This document shows positions 1 through 11,341 of a stretch of 64,000 bases of DNA, one piece after another. Each line of letters starts with the position of its first letter. The first letter of the stretch is position 1. The stretch comes from Prosopocoilus inquinatus (Eukaryota; Arthropoda; Insecta; Coleoptera; Lucanidae). The stretch lies in NCBI GenBank assembly GCA_036172665.1, contig CM069872.1, forward strand, positions 39,480,101 to 39,544,100. The letters are read 5' to 3'. Under the pieces are notes generated by a model that was given only the letters and a program-made list of their open reading frames with translations, had not been told where the DNA came from and did not search any database. The position numbers and the translations under genes are program-made.

Positions 1-3000
1 CCCGTCAATCTAGAATTACTTTTCTATGTACCCAACGATATCTAGGACAATATACCAGATCTTCATTTAATCCTGTATCCCACTTGACGTATCAAATCAA
101 TCAACTAACAGTTGGATTAAATTCATAAGACCTCGCATTTCTGCTAGTCATGTGAACCGTAAGCAGGCAGAACTTGATCGCGTGGGTTACAATCAATTAT
201 GAAGACTCTGTAACCGTACTAGCAGTTTTAGTTATAATCTACTTTCCATTTCAGGTCATGACGCCCAGCCCATGGAACAGTTCAGAATTACTTGTTTAAT
301 GGAAAACTCGCTGTGTTTTGTGAAGAAGAAAACAGAGCTTAGGGCCAGTTGTACTAAGGGAGTTTAAACAAACGTTCAACTAAATCACGTTAAAAGTGAA
401 CAAAATCGCATTAAATTTTTTTTATGAATGCATTAATTGTCACATGTCCTTGAGATCCTATGCCAATTTGTTTACTTTCAACCCGGTTTAAACCTCATGG
501 GGAAACTGCCCCTTAAGGTCTCTGGATACTTCAGAGCTGCTATTTTACGTAAAAGGAAAGCGTCTACATTGTCCTACAATCAAAAGAGTGAGAAGGGATA
601 TTGGTACAATTCGAGTGAGATAAAAATGCCAAGCAGCGCCCCCAATCACGCCCACTCTCGGCTTTTATAAGCTTGATGGTGCCACATTACGGTTAATTTT
701 TTAAATTTCCACAAGTGGGCGGGCACAGCACACACATACCGCAAATGGATTAAAGATGAATTCATAAATTTTATCAAAGTCTTAAGCTTATTAAATCTGA
801 AAGCTCTCAATGTTTTTAAATGTTGGGTATTTGTAAAGTTCTCTTTAATCAATACCATTTTGAGAAAGAATCATTACAGGAAACTGTTTTTTTTTTTACC
901 TATGGTACGTACAGTAGCTGACAATAGAACCCGGGCACGTTACTTTTTAATAATAAGTTAGTAATTTTGTTGAATATTAAATGTTTATGAAATTTGACAT
1001 TTCATATTATTTTTCAGCTATATAACCGCCTCCAAACAAATTTTTACCAAGTTGTCTCAAAATAAACATGTCACATGCTTGTCCGGATTATATTATCCGC
1101 CGTTCAGTGAACAATAAAAGTATATAATGTCTCCCCAATAAAATTTTAGGTCATAACCTATGTAAAAATTAAACAAATTCGCATTGAATTTTATTTTATG
1201 CCTGTTCAATTTAACAGAATTTTAAATTGTGAGCTATCTGAAGCATAAATTTGTGCAATGCGCTTGGCACAATATGGATTTGAACGGTTCAGAACTTGAA
1301 ATTCTGGTGAAAGGAACATATTTTTTATATTCGCTTTTGCTCGTTTTCTGGTCCATCTGTTTATTATAGTGAGAAGAGATTATACCCCAATTTAACATTT
1401 ATAAGGGAAGTTGATTGTCCGATGAGAAGACATTACTTTTATTGCTCGGCGTACATCAGCAGTCAGTCGTTTAAAAAAATCATTCAATAAACCTTTTCAA
1501 TTAATTGAGCCATTTTATTTAATTTCATTCTGGCAATTATGTAAAACAGTGAATATGCATATATTATGTTCTGATATAATTAATTTATTGAACTACTAGT
1601 ATAAAATACTTGTTTGTTTAAAGTATGAGAATTTAATCTTATATTAAGTTTTTAAAAAAAGAATATCCTTACGTTTGACTTATGTTAAAAACCAATACCA
1701 TTCAGTAAGTATGGAACTAAATAACTAAAATGTGAAGATGTTATCGTTATAACCAATACAACTATTTACTAAATTATTTCAAACCAATTCCAAAACACTT
1801 TCATCAGTTTCATAATCTACAGAAAATAATAAAAATCTTCAACATAAAACTATTACTGTCAATTAAAATAAGAAATATTTCTTTGATAAATAAGGTATTT
1901 TTTTTAATTTGATAGATTTTATTTATTTTTTTCATACACATATACATAGCGTCTTGTAATTTAAGGAAAGTAGACACCAAATACCACATAGTTTTATATT
2001 TCACTCTATCGACTTCAAAACGACTCAATACTTAATCGAAAGAAAATAAATTAGAAAAAAAGAATGCTTTCTAAAAGTCAAAAAAATGTGTATGTGCCTT
2101 GCCATTTATATACTCCTATTTTCTTTATAAAAAAACACTCACGAATAAAGAAGTAAAAATTATTTGCAAATATTTTTGTTAGAAGTAAATAGAAAAAGAC
2201 ATTAATCAAAAAAATATGTCAAATTTTTTTACAGATTTTTGGAAATTATAACAAAAAAATTATTCTATTTATATGTATATATTTATATATATATTATATT
2301 TAAATAACTATTCCTGTTCACTTTCTTTAATTTCATTTTCATGTTTCAGTCACTCAAAGATAGTTATGAAAATAAAAAAAAACGTCTGCGCTATTTTTGG
2401 TCCATAACTTAAAATAATTATTTTTATTATTTATTATTTTTTGACAATTTCAATTACGATGGTCTAGAAGAATTTAAAAAGAAAATAGGTCTAAATTAAA
2501 TAAACAGGACCCCAAGTAATGATGTCGGCATTAACATATGACTTCCATTTGGCGTTAACAAGAGCACAAATACTGAACAATCAATCAATCAAATAATTTA
2601 TTTAAAGCTCCTTTTAAATTTATATTGCCCCCCCCCCCCATAAAATCCCTGGATTGTATTGACAATGGTTTTTTAAGATATTACAAAAAGATAAATTCAC
2701 AAGGACGAAATGACCAAGCCCAAGCAAACCTAATTATTCTATTTTTAAAATAACAAAAACGAATTCTAATTCACAAATTTTAATATTTCATTGTTCAATT
2801 GTTCAATGCAATTTAATGCTTAAGACTCCTGTAGTTGTTCTTAAGTACTTATGTCCAAGGTTGAAGGCAGATGGTGATGGTGTAAAATTCCCTAGGCCTG
2901 GGATTCACATGAATCCAGATACCATTCTACAATTTATTTTTAATCTGATGCAGAGCCTCAAACTTTATTTTACTTACGCCCAAGGTCGAAAAATAGAAGC

Positions 3001-4300
3001 CAATTTTAGAGTAAAATTCCTTAGATCCAGGATTCACAAGAAACTTTGATTTAATTTGATGCACAACAATAAATTGCCTCAAACTAATGACTTTAAAATA
3101 TGCAGTAAATTGGAATTCTTGAAAATTACGTCTATCCATATAACAAGCACAATTTTACTAAGCATTTGATATTTTTAAATAGTCGATTTTATCTAGAATG
3201 TGTTGTAATGCGGAATGAACGAATAATAATAATAAATTTAAAAAACATGCAGATGAACTCAGGTACTTAGATAGGGGCTGTGAGTCTTTACATGTGTTTG
3301 AAACAGATTGGGGGTAAATAGGGGAAGAAAGAAGGCTTACGCACATCAAATAATTTCAATTAAGGAAAATTGTGACAGTTCCATATTTTCCTTTTTGGAA
3401 ATTATTCATTATTCCTTCCGCTATTTACCTCCAATTTGCTTTGAATACATGCGAGGGCCCACATCGCCTCCCTAGTTGCTTGAATCAAACTGTATATTTA
3501 TAAAGTGGTTAAGATTAGCTTTGTGCAGAGAGCATGTATAACCCTTGCTGCAGCAGTTCCAGCACTTTTTTATGAACTCTTCAAAATAAAAAAAATATGT
3601 TACTAATTAGGGTTAATATTTAGTGATCTTTCATGTGTATTAAGAAATTAATAAGTAAATTTTAAATTTGCATGCATTCAGTAAATTGATTCTAAACAGA
3701 AGACAATGCTCTATTTTTCTTTCTTAAAAATAAAAGTGAGAAATGGCTGGATTCAGTCGGATGATTCATAATTGGTTTTAATTTCATAAAATTTATTTGC
3801 AATTGGTTTACATTACTTACAAGAGAAAGCAAAGTTTGAAAAATTATGATACTATCAAAGCAGGTGATTAATTGATATAATTGAAAGTTCAAGGTAATTT
3901 CGATTAAAGGTCATTGTAAGATTGGAACTAAAGTTGCGTTAAAGGTGGTCCTAAATCCAAGATAAAAAAAAGACTTGCACGATAAAATACACAGAAAATT
4001 AATTTCTGATAATAAATTTGCATTGTTTTAACAAGTTAATAAAATTTGTATTTCTTTGCTTTATGTCTCTTTTATTTTAAGTTATATAAAAAGCTGAATC
4101 CTGCCAAAATTATAATTAAAAAAAAAAATGAAAACAACAGTTAGTAAAAAACTCAAAAGCTTTAATGACAATTTTTCCTACACTACATAACTTTCAATAA
4201 GAGTAAAAAAAAACAGAAATTTTGAAACACAAGAAAAATAAAGCAATGCTTCTATTAATTGAACCTTAAAATGAAAAGTTAAATTGTATTTGTTGTTGGT
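1..4300. other. AT-rich gene-free stretch (intergenic or PHRF1-like intron)
   Basis: I see no convincing coding exon on either strand. The DNA is AT-rich with homopolymer and TA-rich tracts, for example a run of Cs near 2630-2640 and an AT run near 2260-2310. Because the PHRF1-like exon at 4308 ends in a good splice donor pointing left, part or all of this stretch could be an intron of that gene. The only clear repeat is the ~120-bp direct repeat at 2845-3085, listed separately. Confidence 0.6.
2845..3085. repeat. Two diverged direct copies of a ~120-bp repeat
   Basis: Copy one (about 2845-2965) and copy two (about 2970-3085) share, in the same order, a 'taCTTAtGtCCAAGGT'-like start, a 'GTAAAATTCC' block, a 'GGGATTCACA/AGGATTCACA' block, a 'TTTAATcTGATGCA' block and a 'GCCTCAAAC' end. 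No protein coding potential is apparent. It may be a tandem duplication or two ends of an unknown element. Confidence 0.6.
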
Positions 4301-4307
4301 TATTCAC

Positions 4308-5386
4308 CTAGGCGCAGCGGTATTCCTCCTACGTGGTCCAGTCGGCCATCCCAGGGTTTCTGCATCTTCAAGTAATAAGTGCACCTCATAAATGTCAATC
4401 ATTGGATCATCTACTCGTAGTTCAGGCCCACAGTCAGCACAAAACCAAGATCCGATGGGAATATCCGCAAGCGGCGGAGTAAGACACTCCAAGTGATATC
4501 CCAAATCGCAACCATCACAGAGCAGCATTCGATCTTCCCTATCACATCTTCCGCAGATTTCACAGAATGTTGGGTCCTCGACTATTTCATCGACCTCGTT
4601 TTGTTGCTGCGGCAAATCAATCGGTATTTGCTTAACCACCTTGCCATTATAATTTTTGCGAACTAGAACTAAGTTAAATGGTTGTCTGTCAACTGGACAA
4701 GTGTTAACATTTTTCGACCACTCGAGGATGCAGTCGACACAGAAACAATGATCACAAGATTCTGGCGACGCAACCTCTTGAGATTTGAAAGGTAATAAAC
4801 ATATCGGACATTTCTCTGTCTGTCCATCGCTGGAATCTGAGGCAGCACCTTTATCTTCAATGTGGTTATCTGGCTTGGTATTATTAGTGGCTTTGCAAAT
4901 ACTTTCTGGTTCAGGTTCTGTGACCCAATCTGAGTCGTATTCACTGTCTGAATCGTTTGCGTCATCGGATTCTGAATCAGTAACCAGAGCGGTTATTGTT
5001 TTCTTTGTTCTTATAACTTCGGAGCCTGAACTACTAGCATCGGATTCATTAAGCCGAGCGGTTACGTTCCTCTTAGTCTTCTTAATAATCATAGATCCTG
5101 AGCTACTACTACTGCTGTCACTCGGCACCCGCTAAAGAACAAAACAATTTTAGAATTCTAATCACAGAATGTTACAATATGTAAAACCTACATGAACACG
5201 CTTTTTCTTCCGCAGGATTTCGGTTGAACTATCACTTTCTGTGTCGGATTCGCGAACATAATTCTTGCGTTTTCGTCTCCTTCTCCTTCTGGAAATGGTA
5301 TCAATCGAACTATCACTATTATCACCGACTAACGCGTTACGTTTTCTGCGAGTTCTGCCGGGATTAATATCACTATCATCACTCAT
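4308..5386 (-). CDS. PHRF1-like RING and PHD finger protein, first two coding exons (3' part missing)
   Basis: Exons on the minus strand are 5386-5192 (ATG, 65 residues, rich in Asp/Ser and Arg/Lys) and 5131-4308, joined in phase 0 across a 60-bp intron (gtaggt...ctttag). The protein has a Ser/Asp-rich acidic N-terminus, then a RING finger at about residues 173-213 (CPIC...CxHxFCxxC...CPVD) and a PHD finger at about 255-299 (CEIC...CDGCDLGYHLEC...WFCADC). Order, spacing and the CPVDR ending of the RING match PHRF1, which in other animals binds the RNA polymerase II C-terminal domain and acts as an E3 ubiquitin ligase. Family members are far longer. The frame reaches TGA at 4306-4304, but AG|GTGAAT at 4309-4302 is a good donor, so the gene probably continues leftwards through a long intron beyond the window. 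Function is by homology. Confidence 0.85.
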
Positions 5387-5888
5387 TGTACTTTATAATT
5401 ATTAACGGAAAAGTCAATGCCTCGATTTCATGTTATTACGAAACGGACCGCCGATCTTAGATGGAATAAAAGCGAAACCGGAACTATTTTTCGCGTTCAG
5501 AGTTCTTCACTTGCGTTAATTAAGTTCTTTCCAACGACGTTGTAAACAAATTAACTGCTTTTAACGAAAGATTATGGTGGAAACTCGTAGGGAGCTGATT
5601 TACAATCGGCCATTGTGGGCTACGCGCGTAGTTCGTAGTACCATAATTTTTTACTTATTGTATTGTTAATGATACACTAATCAAATTCACGATTCTGAAT
5701 CATAAAATAACGTAAATTACACCAATTTTACAATTAAAATTGTGACAAACACAAACGCGATTTACATAAAATAAACGCGCAGGCGTGCCATTTGTTCGTA
5801 GCACAAAATGGCGGTGTTGTGAACGTGAACCTTCCTTTTCTCGTAGACACGTTTAGAACGACTGCAAATCTAAAGAAATTATTGCAGA
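5387..5888. promoter_or_regulatory. Shared divergent promoter of the PHRF1-like gene and RpS13
   Basis: The two start codons point away from each other across 502 bp. On the RpS13 side an AAAATGGCGG motif (5806-5815), a YY1/Pho-type site common in housekeeping promoters, lies just upstream of the pyrimidine tract CTTCCTTTTCTC (about 5831-5842). That tract resembles the polypyrimidine (TOP) initiator where ribosomal protein mRNAs usually start. No TATA box is obvious. Transcription start positions are inferred. Confidence 0.6.
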
Positions 5889-6508
5889 ATGGGTCGAATG
5901 CACGCTCCTGGGTAAGTTCATTTCACAAGATTTTATACTTGAATACACACCCAAAGTATTTCTTTAACTTTTTTTGCCGCCGGATGTAAAATTTTGTATT
6001 ACCGTTTAAGGTTATGTTACCGCGTGTTACTGTTTCTACCTTTCACCAAAAAATACTTATTTTTTTCTATTTCAGAAAGGGCATAGCCCAATCGGCACTT
6101 CCATACCGGCGGACAGTCCCGACCTGGTTGAAACTAACAGCAGATGAAGTTAAAGACCACATTTACAAGTTGGGAAAGAAAGGGTTGACCCCCTCGCAAA
6201 TCGGAGTTATTCTGAGGGACTCTCATGGAGTGGCGCAGGTACGTTTCGTGACCGGGAACAAGATTTTGCGCATCATGAAAGCAATGGGGCTGGCTCCTGA
6301 TCTACCGGAAGACTTGTACTATTTAATTAAGAAAGCGGTAGCCATCCGTAAGCACTTGGAACGCAATCGCAAGGATAAGGACAGTAAGTTCCGGTTGATT
6401 CTGGTGGAATCGAGAATTCATCGTCTTGCGAGATATTACAAAACTAAGAGTGTACTTCCTCCTAATTGGAAATACGAATCTAGCACGGCATCTGCTCTTG
6501 TTGCTTAA
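5889..6508 (+). CDS. RpS13: 40S ribosomal protein S13 (uS15)
   Basis: Two coding exons, 5889-5911 and 6076-6508, give 151 residues, the standard eukaryotic length. Exon 1 encodes MGRMHAPG; the donor is GG|gtaagt and the acceptor tttcag|AAA, phase 2, restoring the conserved GKGIA junction. The body has the uS15 features (VPTWLK near the start, [18 protein letters not shown], the RIHRLARYY helix). It is a small-subunit rRNA-binding protein of the cytoplasmic ribosome. The upstream ATG reading in the 5' leader is not in the protein frame. The 164-bp intron shows no C/D-box or H/ACA snoRNA that I can recognise, although ribosomal protein introns often host them. An AATAAA signal follows 18 bp after the stop. 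Confidence 0.98.
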
Positions 6509-6525
6509 TGTATTTTCTAAGAAAA

Positions 6526-6531
6526 AATAAA
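6526..6531 (+). terminator. RpS13: Polyadenylation signal AATAAA of RpS13
   Basis: A canonical AATAAA lies 18 bp after the RpS13 TAA, giving a very short 3' UTR as is usual for ribosomal protein genes. The FNBP4-like gene ends on the other strand about 350 bp further on, so the two genes converge here. Confidence 0.75.
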
Positions 6532-6820
6532 AGGTTTATCTACTAATTACTTCTTTTTGCTTTAGAATCCTGTAAATTTACAAAAGTAGCTTTTTATTAT
6601 TGTTTCTGTTCACTAAAAACTAATCTGTAATTATAAATATTTCATCTAGGCAGAGTTTCACTGACGTTATAACTAATTCCTGATTAAACATAGAATTATG
6701 CTTTAATTTAGTATTAACTTTAATCATTGTCAGTGTAACCATTGTGACCATTAGTGTAGCTTGTTAAATTGAAAGAAACTTATTTGAGACAAAATAAGTT
6801 ATTGGTAATAGAAAAAGTCC

Positions 6821-6826
6821 TTTATT
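6821..6826 (-). terminator. Polyadenylation signal of the FNBP4-like gene
   Basis: Reads AATAAA on the minus strand, 34 bp beyond the TGA at 6862-6860. It is the first canonical signal downstream of that stop. Confidence 0.7.
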
Positions 6827-6859
6827 TGACAAAATAAATACAAATACTTAATAAAGATT

Positions 6860-9800
6860 TCAATCGTAATTCTTTTGCACATTTTTCCACTTTTCAACCA
6901 ACTTTGAAACGCCTTTCTTTTTCATGGCAAGTCCCTGGGCAATTTTCACCTGCAATAGCGCCACATTTACTAAAAAGAAGTAACAATAGTATCAGTTACC
7001 TTAGTTTTCTTTTTCTTAGTTATCTGTACAGCAGGTGGTTTCTCATCTACAACCGGTGCCGTCACGCTTTCATTTTTTGAAGTTTGTTCTGGTTTAACGG
7101 CAGGTGTTTCAATGGCTGCTAAATCCGAGTAGAACGAATTCAATGCTGAGCTTAATTCGTCACTTTTCGCCGTAGCACTCTAAAATATGATGGTTATGCG
7201 AAATCATATTTAATATTAATTATCTTTACGTTATTGCCTTCGAATTTTGTGACTTCTGGAGCATCAACACCAGGCGGAAGGGGTTCATCAACTTCACTGT
7301 TTTTGTCTGACACAAAAAATACTGCCCATTAAAATGCATTTTATAAAAAAAAAAAAAAACGGTAAATATATTTCACCTTTCTCTGGTTTTCCTTTATAAC
7401 CACTGATGATGGGGGGAGGTGGCGGTGAAATGCTTCTCTCCTTGATACGAGGTGGTGGAGGTGGGACCAGCATGTTCATATTCATCGAATCGTTAGATAG
7501 TTCTTCACTGGGAGGAGGTGGTGTTGTGCATATATCCATGGCATCATCACTTCTGACAACGTCGGGTTGAGGATACTCCCACTGACTCCCTCCCGTCGAC
7601 TGGTTATAATAGTAATACCTCTTATGTATCCTAAAACATCCCATCATCCACACTCATAAAAACTCACATTGGCTTCGGAATAAAATAAAAATAAAAGGTT
7701 GCTTTTGCAAAGCAGTCGCATTTCATACTGAGACTGCTTTGCACACAAAATATACTTTGTAGATGATAGCATCTGCAGTTAAAACAGTCAGACTACATCA
7801 TCTGTAATTTAACATTATTATTTATACTATACCTGCCCTAACTTATAATTACTTTAATAAAGTCAGTTATTAACAAGAAAAAAGTAATGATCTTCAGTTT
7901 AAACGGTCGTCTTCGATGCCTTTCGATCCATGGTACCTACACATATAAAGATGTTATTTACTTATTAATACTCCTTTAAAAAAATTATTTAACAAAGATA
8001 AATTAAGTTTCTTAAAATTTTGTTACAAACCTGCTGAACCTGTGAGATTTATAAAAATATATTTTACTTTATCTTCATAGATGCGAATGTAGCTATAAAG
8101 AAATTTGTTACATCCAAAAGAATAGTGCGTGTACAGTTTCAATCACATTTAAAACTCAAATGTGTTTTACTGGACGTTTTTCACGTAAAGAAAAGAGTTG
8201 TAGATGTGGCCAACAGTCAGTTCAAAGTATTAATAAAATAAGGAATAAATATACTGAATTATTTATGTTTGAAGAGCCACATGCTGAAGATCTTTCATAT
8301 TACATACTGTGTCTAAAACTGGTTAATGTCAAAAGTTTTATTAAAAATTGTGAATGTGACTGTTAACTAGAAAAAATCGTTTTTTAATTAGGTTAACATG
8401 CCACAGTGAAAATTTCTTTTTGAACTATTGTTGTAATTCCATAAAAATAACAAACATTCTTACCTGTTTGCTGTGTCATCTTCTAGAAGTCTTCCAGCCT
8501 ATGCTCCATGGAATAAAATACGAAGTGCATAGCACAAGTATATGTATAAAGGAAGTGGTTAAGAAGGAATAAGCAGATCAGAAGGAAGAGGACAATCAAT
8601 GAATATACAAGTGGAGAACGAAGGTGCGTATCATTGGATATGACAAAAAAATCATACCTATCCCATTGCAGGAGCCAACCACTTGGTGCTGCCTCTTTTT
8701 CCAATTTTATAAGTTCTTCGCAGGTTTCTTTCAACCACTCTTTTAGATAACTCGGTTTCAAACTCTTGGCTTTCATCGCTGCATACAAAGTCTACAAAAG
8801 ATAAATATTATAATAATTAAAACAAAAGAAAAAAAGAAAAATTTTACCTCCATTTGTATTATCATCACCTGCACTGGTAACGCTGGATTATGTCCTTCAC
8901 TTAAAAATTTCAACTTCTCTCCCAAACTAGTTTGAATGTTCTCGATTTCTTTAATTATTTTGTCATCTTTTACGTAATTAGTGCCGCTTAATTCCTTCTC
9001 ATCTACACCATTTTCTTCAGTTGAGACAGGCGTGTTTGTGACATCAGACTTAACAAACATGAGTCCGGCACTCTTAAAACCAACATATTCAACATTGGTT
9101 GGCTTAAATCCGAATCCCGCTCTTTCAGAATCCAGTACTGGAGGTGAGTTCGCTTTCCTCTTCTGAGAAAGAGAGTTTACAAGGTCTACTCCAATGCGCC
9201 GCTTCCTCTGGAATGCTTTTACATCTACACTATCATCAACATTCACTAATTTCTCAGAGAATTTAGGTTCAAACTGCTTTACGTCAATGGACGGTGCTAT
9301 GGGGAACAGCGAACTGTGAGACACATTGTTCTCAGCCTGTGCAACTTTCATGCCTCCATCTTCCTCATCAGAGTCCTCACCATATCCGGCAACGAGTGAA
9401 AAGCCGGTAACATCTTTCTTTTCGAGTTTTGCATTTTCCGAATTGGAATTTTCATTCACCAATATTTTAACATCTTCTGGTAATTCACCACCCAGCTCTT
9501 TCAAAACTTTTACTCTGTTCTGTATCTGCGTCAATAAATCTGTATCATCATCGTCTTCAGCATCAACATCTTCATCACTGTTATTAGCAGTAACTTGAGG
9601 CTCAGATTTTTGTGGTAATTGGGGATCGACGATCTAATAAAAATTATGTAATGGAACGAATGGTTTTAGTACTAAGAATATTGTTTTCAGTTCAGAATCT
9701 GCGAATTCTTGCACACGTGTAATGTGCCTGTTGTGGATCAACAGAAAAGAACTCTAGCAGTAAATCATCATTAAATTTTTTTATAAGTTGTTTTAATCAG

Positions 9801-10531
9801 ATTGAAAACTTTGCATCATAATACTGCTTTAAAAAGCAATTTTCATATTGTTTTCACATCATGCTATGGTGCTACATCACAACAAAAAAAAAATTAGGTG
9901 AAACACTTACTACTGGTTGTTCCTCGATTTTCATCTTTGAGGATTCAATAGGTGGTGGCTCACTGTCACTCTCATCAGATTCAGTTTCGCCACCGTATGA
10001 TGATATCAAGACAATTTTTCTTAAAAATAGGACTAATTGTACATGAATTTATGAAGTAAAATACTACATACTCATCATCTGATTCACTAGACGGTCTTTT
10101 TCTGCTAGCAGCACTCTTTTTTACATCTTCATTGGCTTTAGAATTGTTCTTCTGGACTGTCTTTTCTTCTTTGTAATCATTCAACTTATAAATCTTAACG
10201 GTGTCTTCCTTAACTGTAGGCAAAGGCACCTCGCTCTTCGGGGGTACAAATAACTTCGTCTTGCTCGACACGGATTTCGAATTCTGTTGCTTGAAAGCTT
10301 TGTATTCGTCAGGAATTTCCCAAGTAACTTCATCGGTCTGTGTATTCCAATAATACGCAAAGCCACTAGACTCATCGAAGCACTCCTTCCAAAGGGCTTG
10401 AAAAATAACAACAAATCAATTTAAGCGCTTCATACTGGTTTGTGCAGCTTACACTTTGGACGGGGTTTCGTCGCTTTGGGAGGGGCAATTTCGTTTATTT
10501 CTTTTAGAAAATCATTCACGGTAGCGTCCAT
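6860..10531 (-). CDS. Formin-binding protein 4-like protein with two WW domains
   Basis: Nine exons chain in phase: 10531-10453, 10396-10072, 10019-9911, 9633-8848, 8791-8658, 7630-7377, 7306-7230, 7179-7000, 6949-6860, giving 677 residues. WW1 spans about residues 29-55 (LWKECFDE...YYWNT...VTWEIP). After it comes a KIVLISSYGG block typical of FNBP4, a long acidic and Ser-rich middle, WW2 at about 476-498 (WDR...YYYYN...QWEYP), proline runs at about 510-560 (PPPP, PPPPPP) and a basic C-terminal helix (SKLVEKWKNVQKNYD). WW domains bind proline-rich ligands; FNBP4 is named for binding formins in mammals, but its cellular role is poorly defined. The two WW domains are separated by about 420 residues, as in the vertebrate protein. 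WW2 is split by the 1027-bp intron at 7631-8657. All junctions are GT-AG. Confidence 0.92.
7631..8657 (-). other. Large intron of the FNBP4-like gene splitting WW2
   Basis: At 1027 bp this is several times longer than the other introns of the gene. It holds a 12-bp perfect inverted repeat (TGCAAAGCAGTC / GACTGCTTTGCA, about 7706-7745) and an unconvincing 68-codon open frame at 8160-8366 with no recognisable domain. It may contain an old insertion. Confidence 0.6.
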
Positions 10532-11341
10532 GTTTTACGGTGCTTATACCGTCGGGTGCATATTTTAAAAACGTAATTTTTCTTTTTTTTAAAGAGAACG
10601 TCAAAAAACTAACCTTACTGTTCAAAATCAATGCCAGAAATCACGTGACGCCATTACAATTTGCGAGTTGGGAATTTGTATTTATAAGATTGGCAGTGGA
10701 AATTTATTTTTCATTAATTGCAATATTTAATTTTAATAAGATTACTTTTGCTTGGTTTTTCTAAAATTACCTAAAAATTATTTAACTAATTTATATATTT
10801 AATTGGAATTAACTATGTTATTGTAATTGGTGGAATGAATTTTATTCTCGGGTGCTTGGAGCTGTTGTTGTAACCGCAGATTTTATCTTTTGGTTTTGTT
10901 AACGTTGTTTTTATTATTAATTAGTAAAATGGAAAGTTTCTTTGAATGATAATGAGGACTTTCACTTACGGTCACTTGCGTTTACTTCCTAAAATCGAGT
11001 AAATTAGCAACTGAAAGGTTAATAAATGCTAGATTTGCGTTTGATTGTGATAATTAAGAGGAGAAAGTACGGGAATGTGATTTTAGTAAATAGCTTTTTG
11101 AAAATTTGGTATTTCGTGCCACGTTCGTATTGGTTGAACGATGGGCCGAGACGTCCGCCATCTAGCATGAGGATCGAGAATCCCGGTCCCTACCAATTAG
11201 TTACGTGCAAATGGTAAAATTTTTTCCCCTCCACCTTGGTATGTCATGTCCGTGTATTCTTACTGTAGTTGTTAATTAGGGTAGTTCTTAACGTTTAGAT
11301 TTAATATAATTTTAAGTTTAGTGTAAGGGATTAAAATAGTT
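10532..11341. promoter_or_regulatory. Divergent promoter region between the FNBP4-like gene and the Hrb27C-like gene
   Basis: The start codon at 10531 (-) and the first coding exon at 11342 (+) lie 810 bp apart with no gene between. A 63-codon open frame at 11026-11217 has no recognisable content and overlaps a CpG-containing stretch (CGTCCGCCATCTAGC near 11152-11166) that could be part of a 5' leader or core promoter. Exact start sites cannot be read from the sequence. Confidence 0.5.

Noticed and set aside
5912..6075. Possible snoRNA in the RpS13 intron
   Set aside because: No RTGATGA/CTGA box pair or ACA-tailed double hairpin could be found.
8160..8366. 68-codon open frame in the FNBP4-like intron
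   Set aside because: No recognisable domain and no start context; likely chance.
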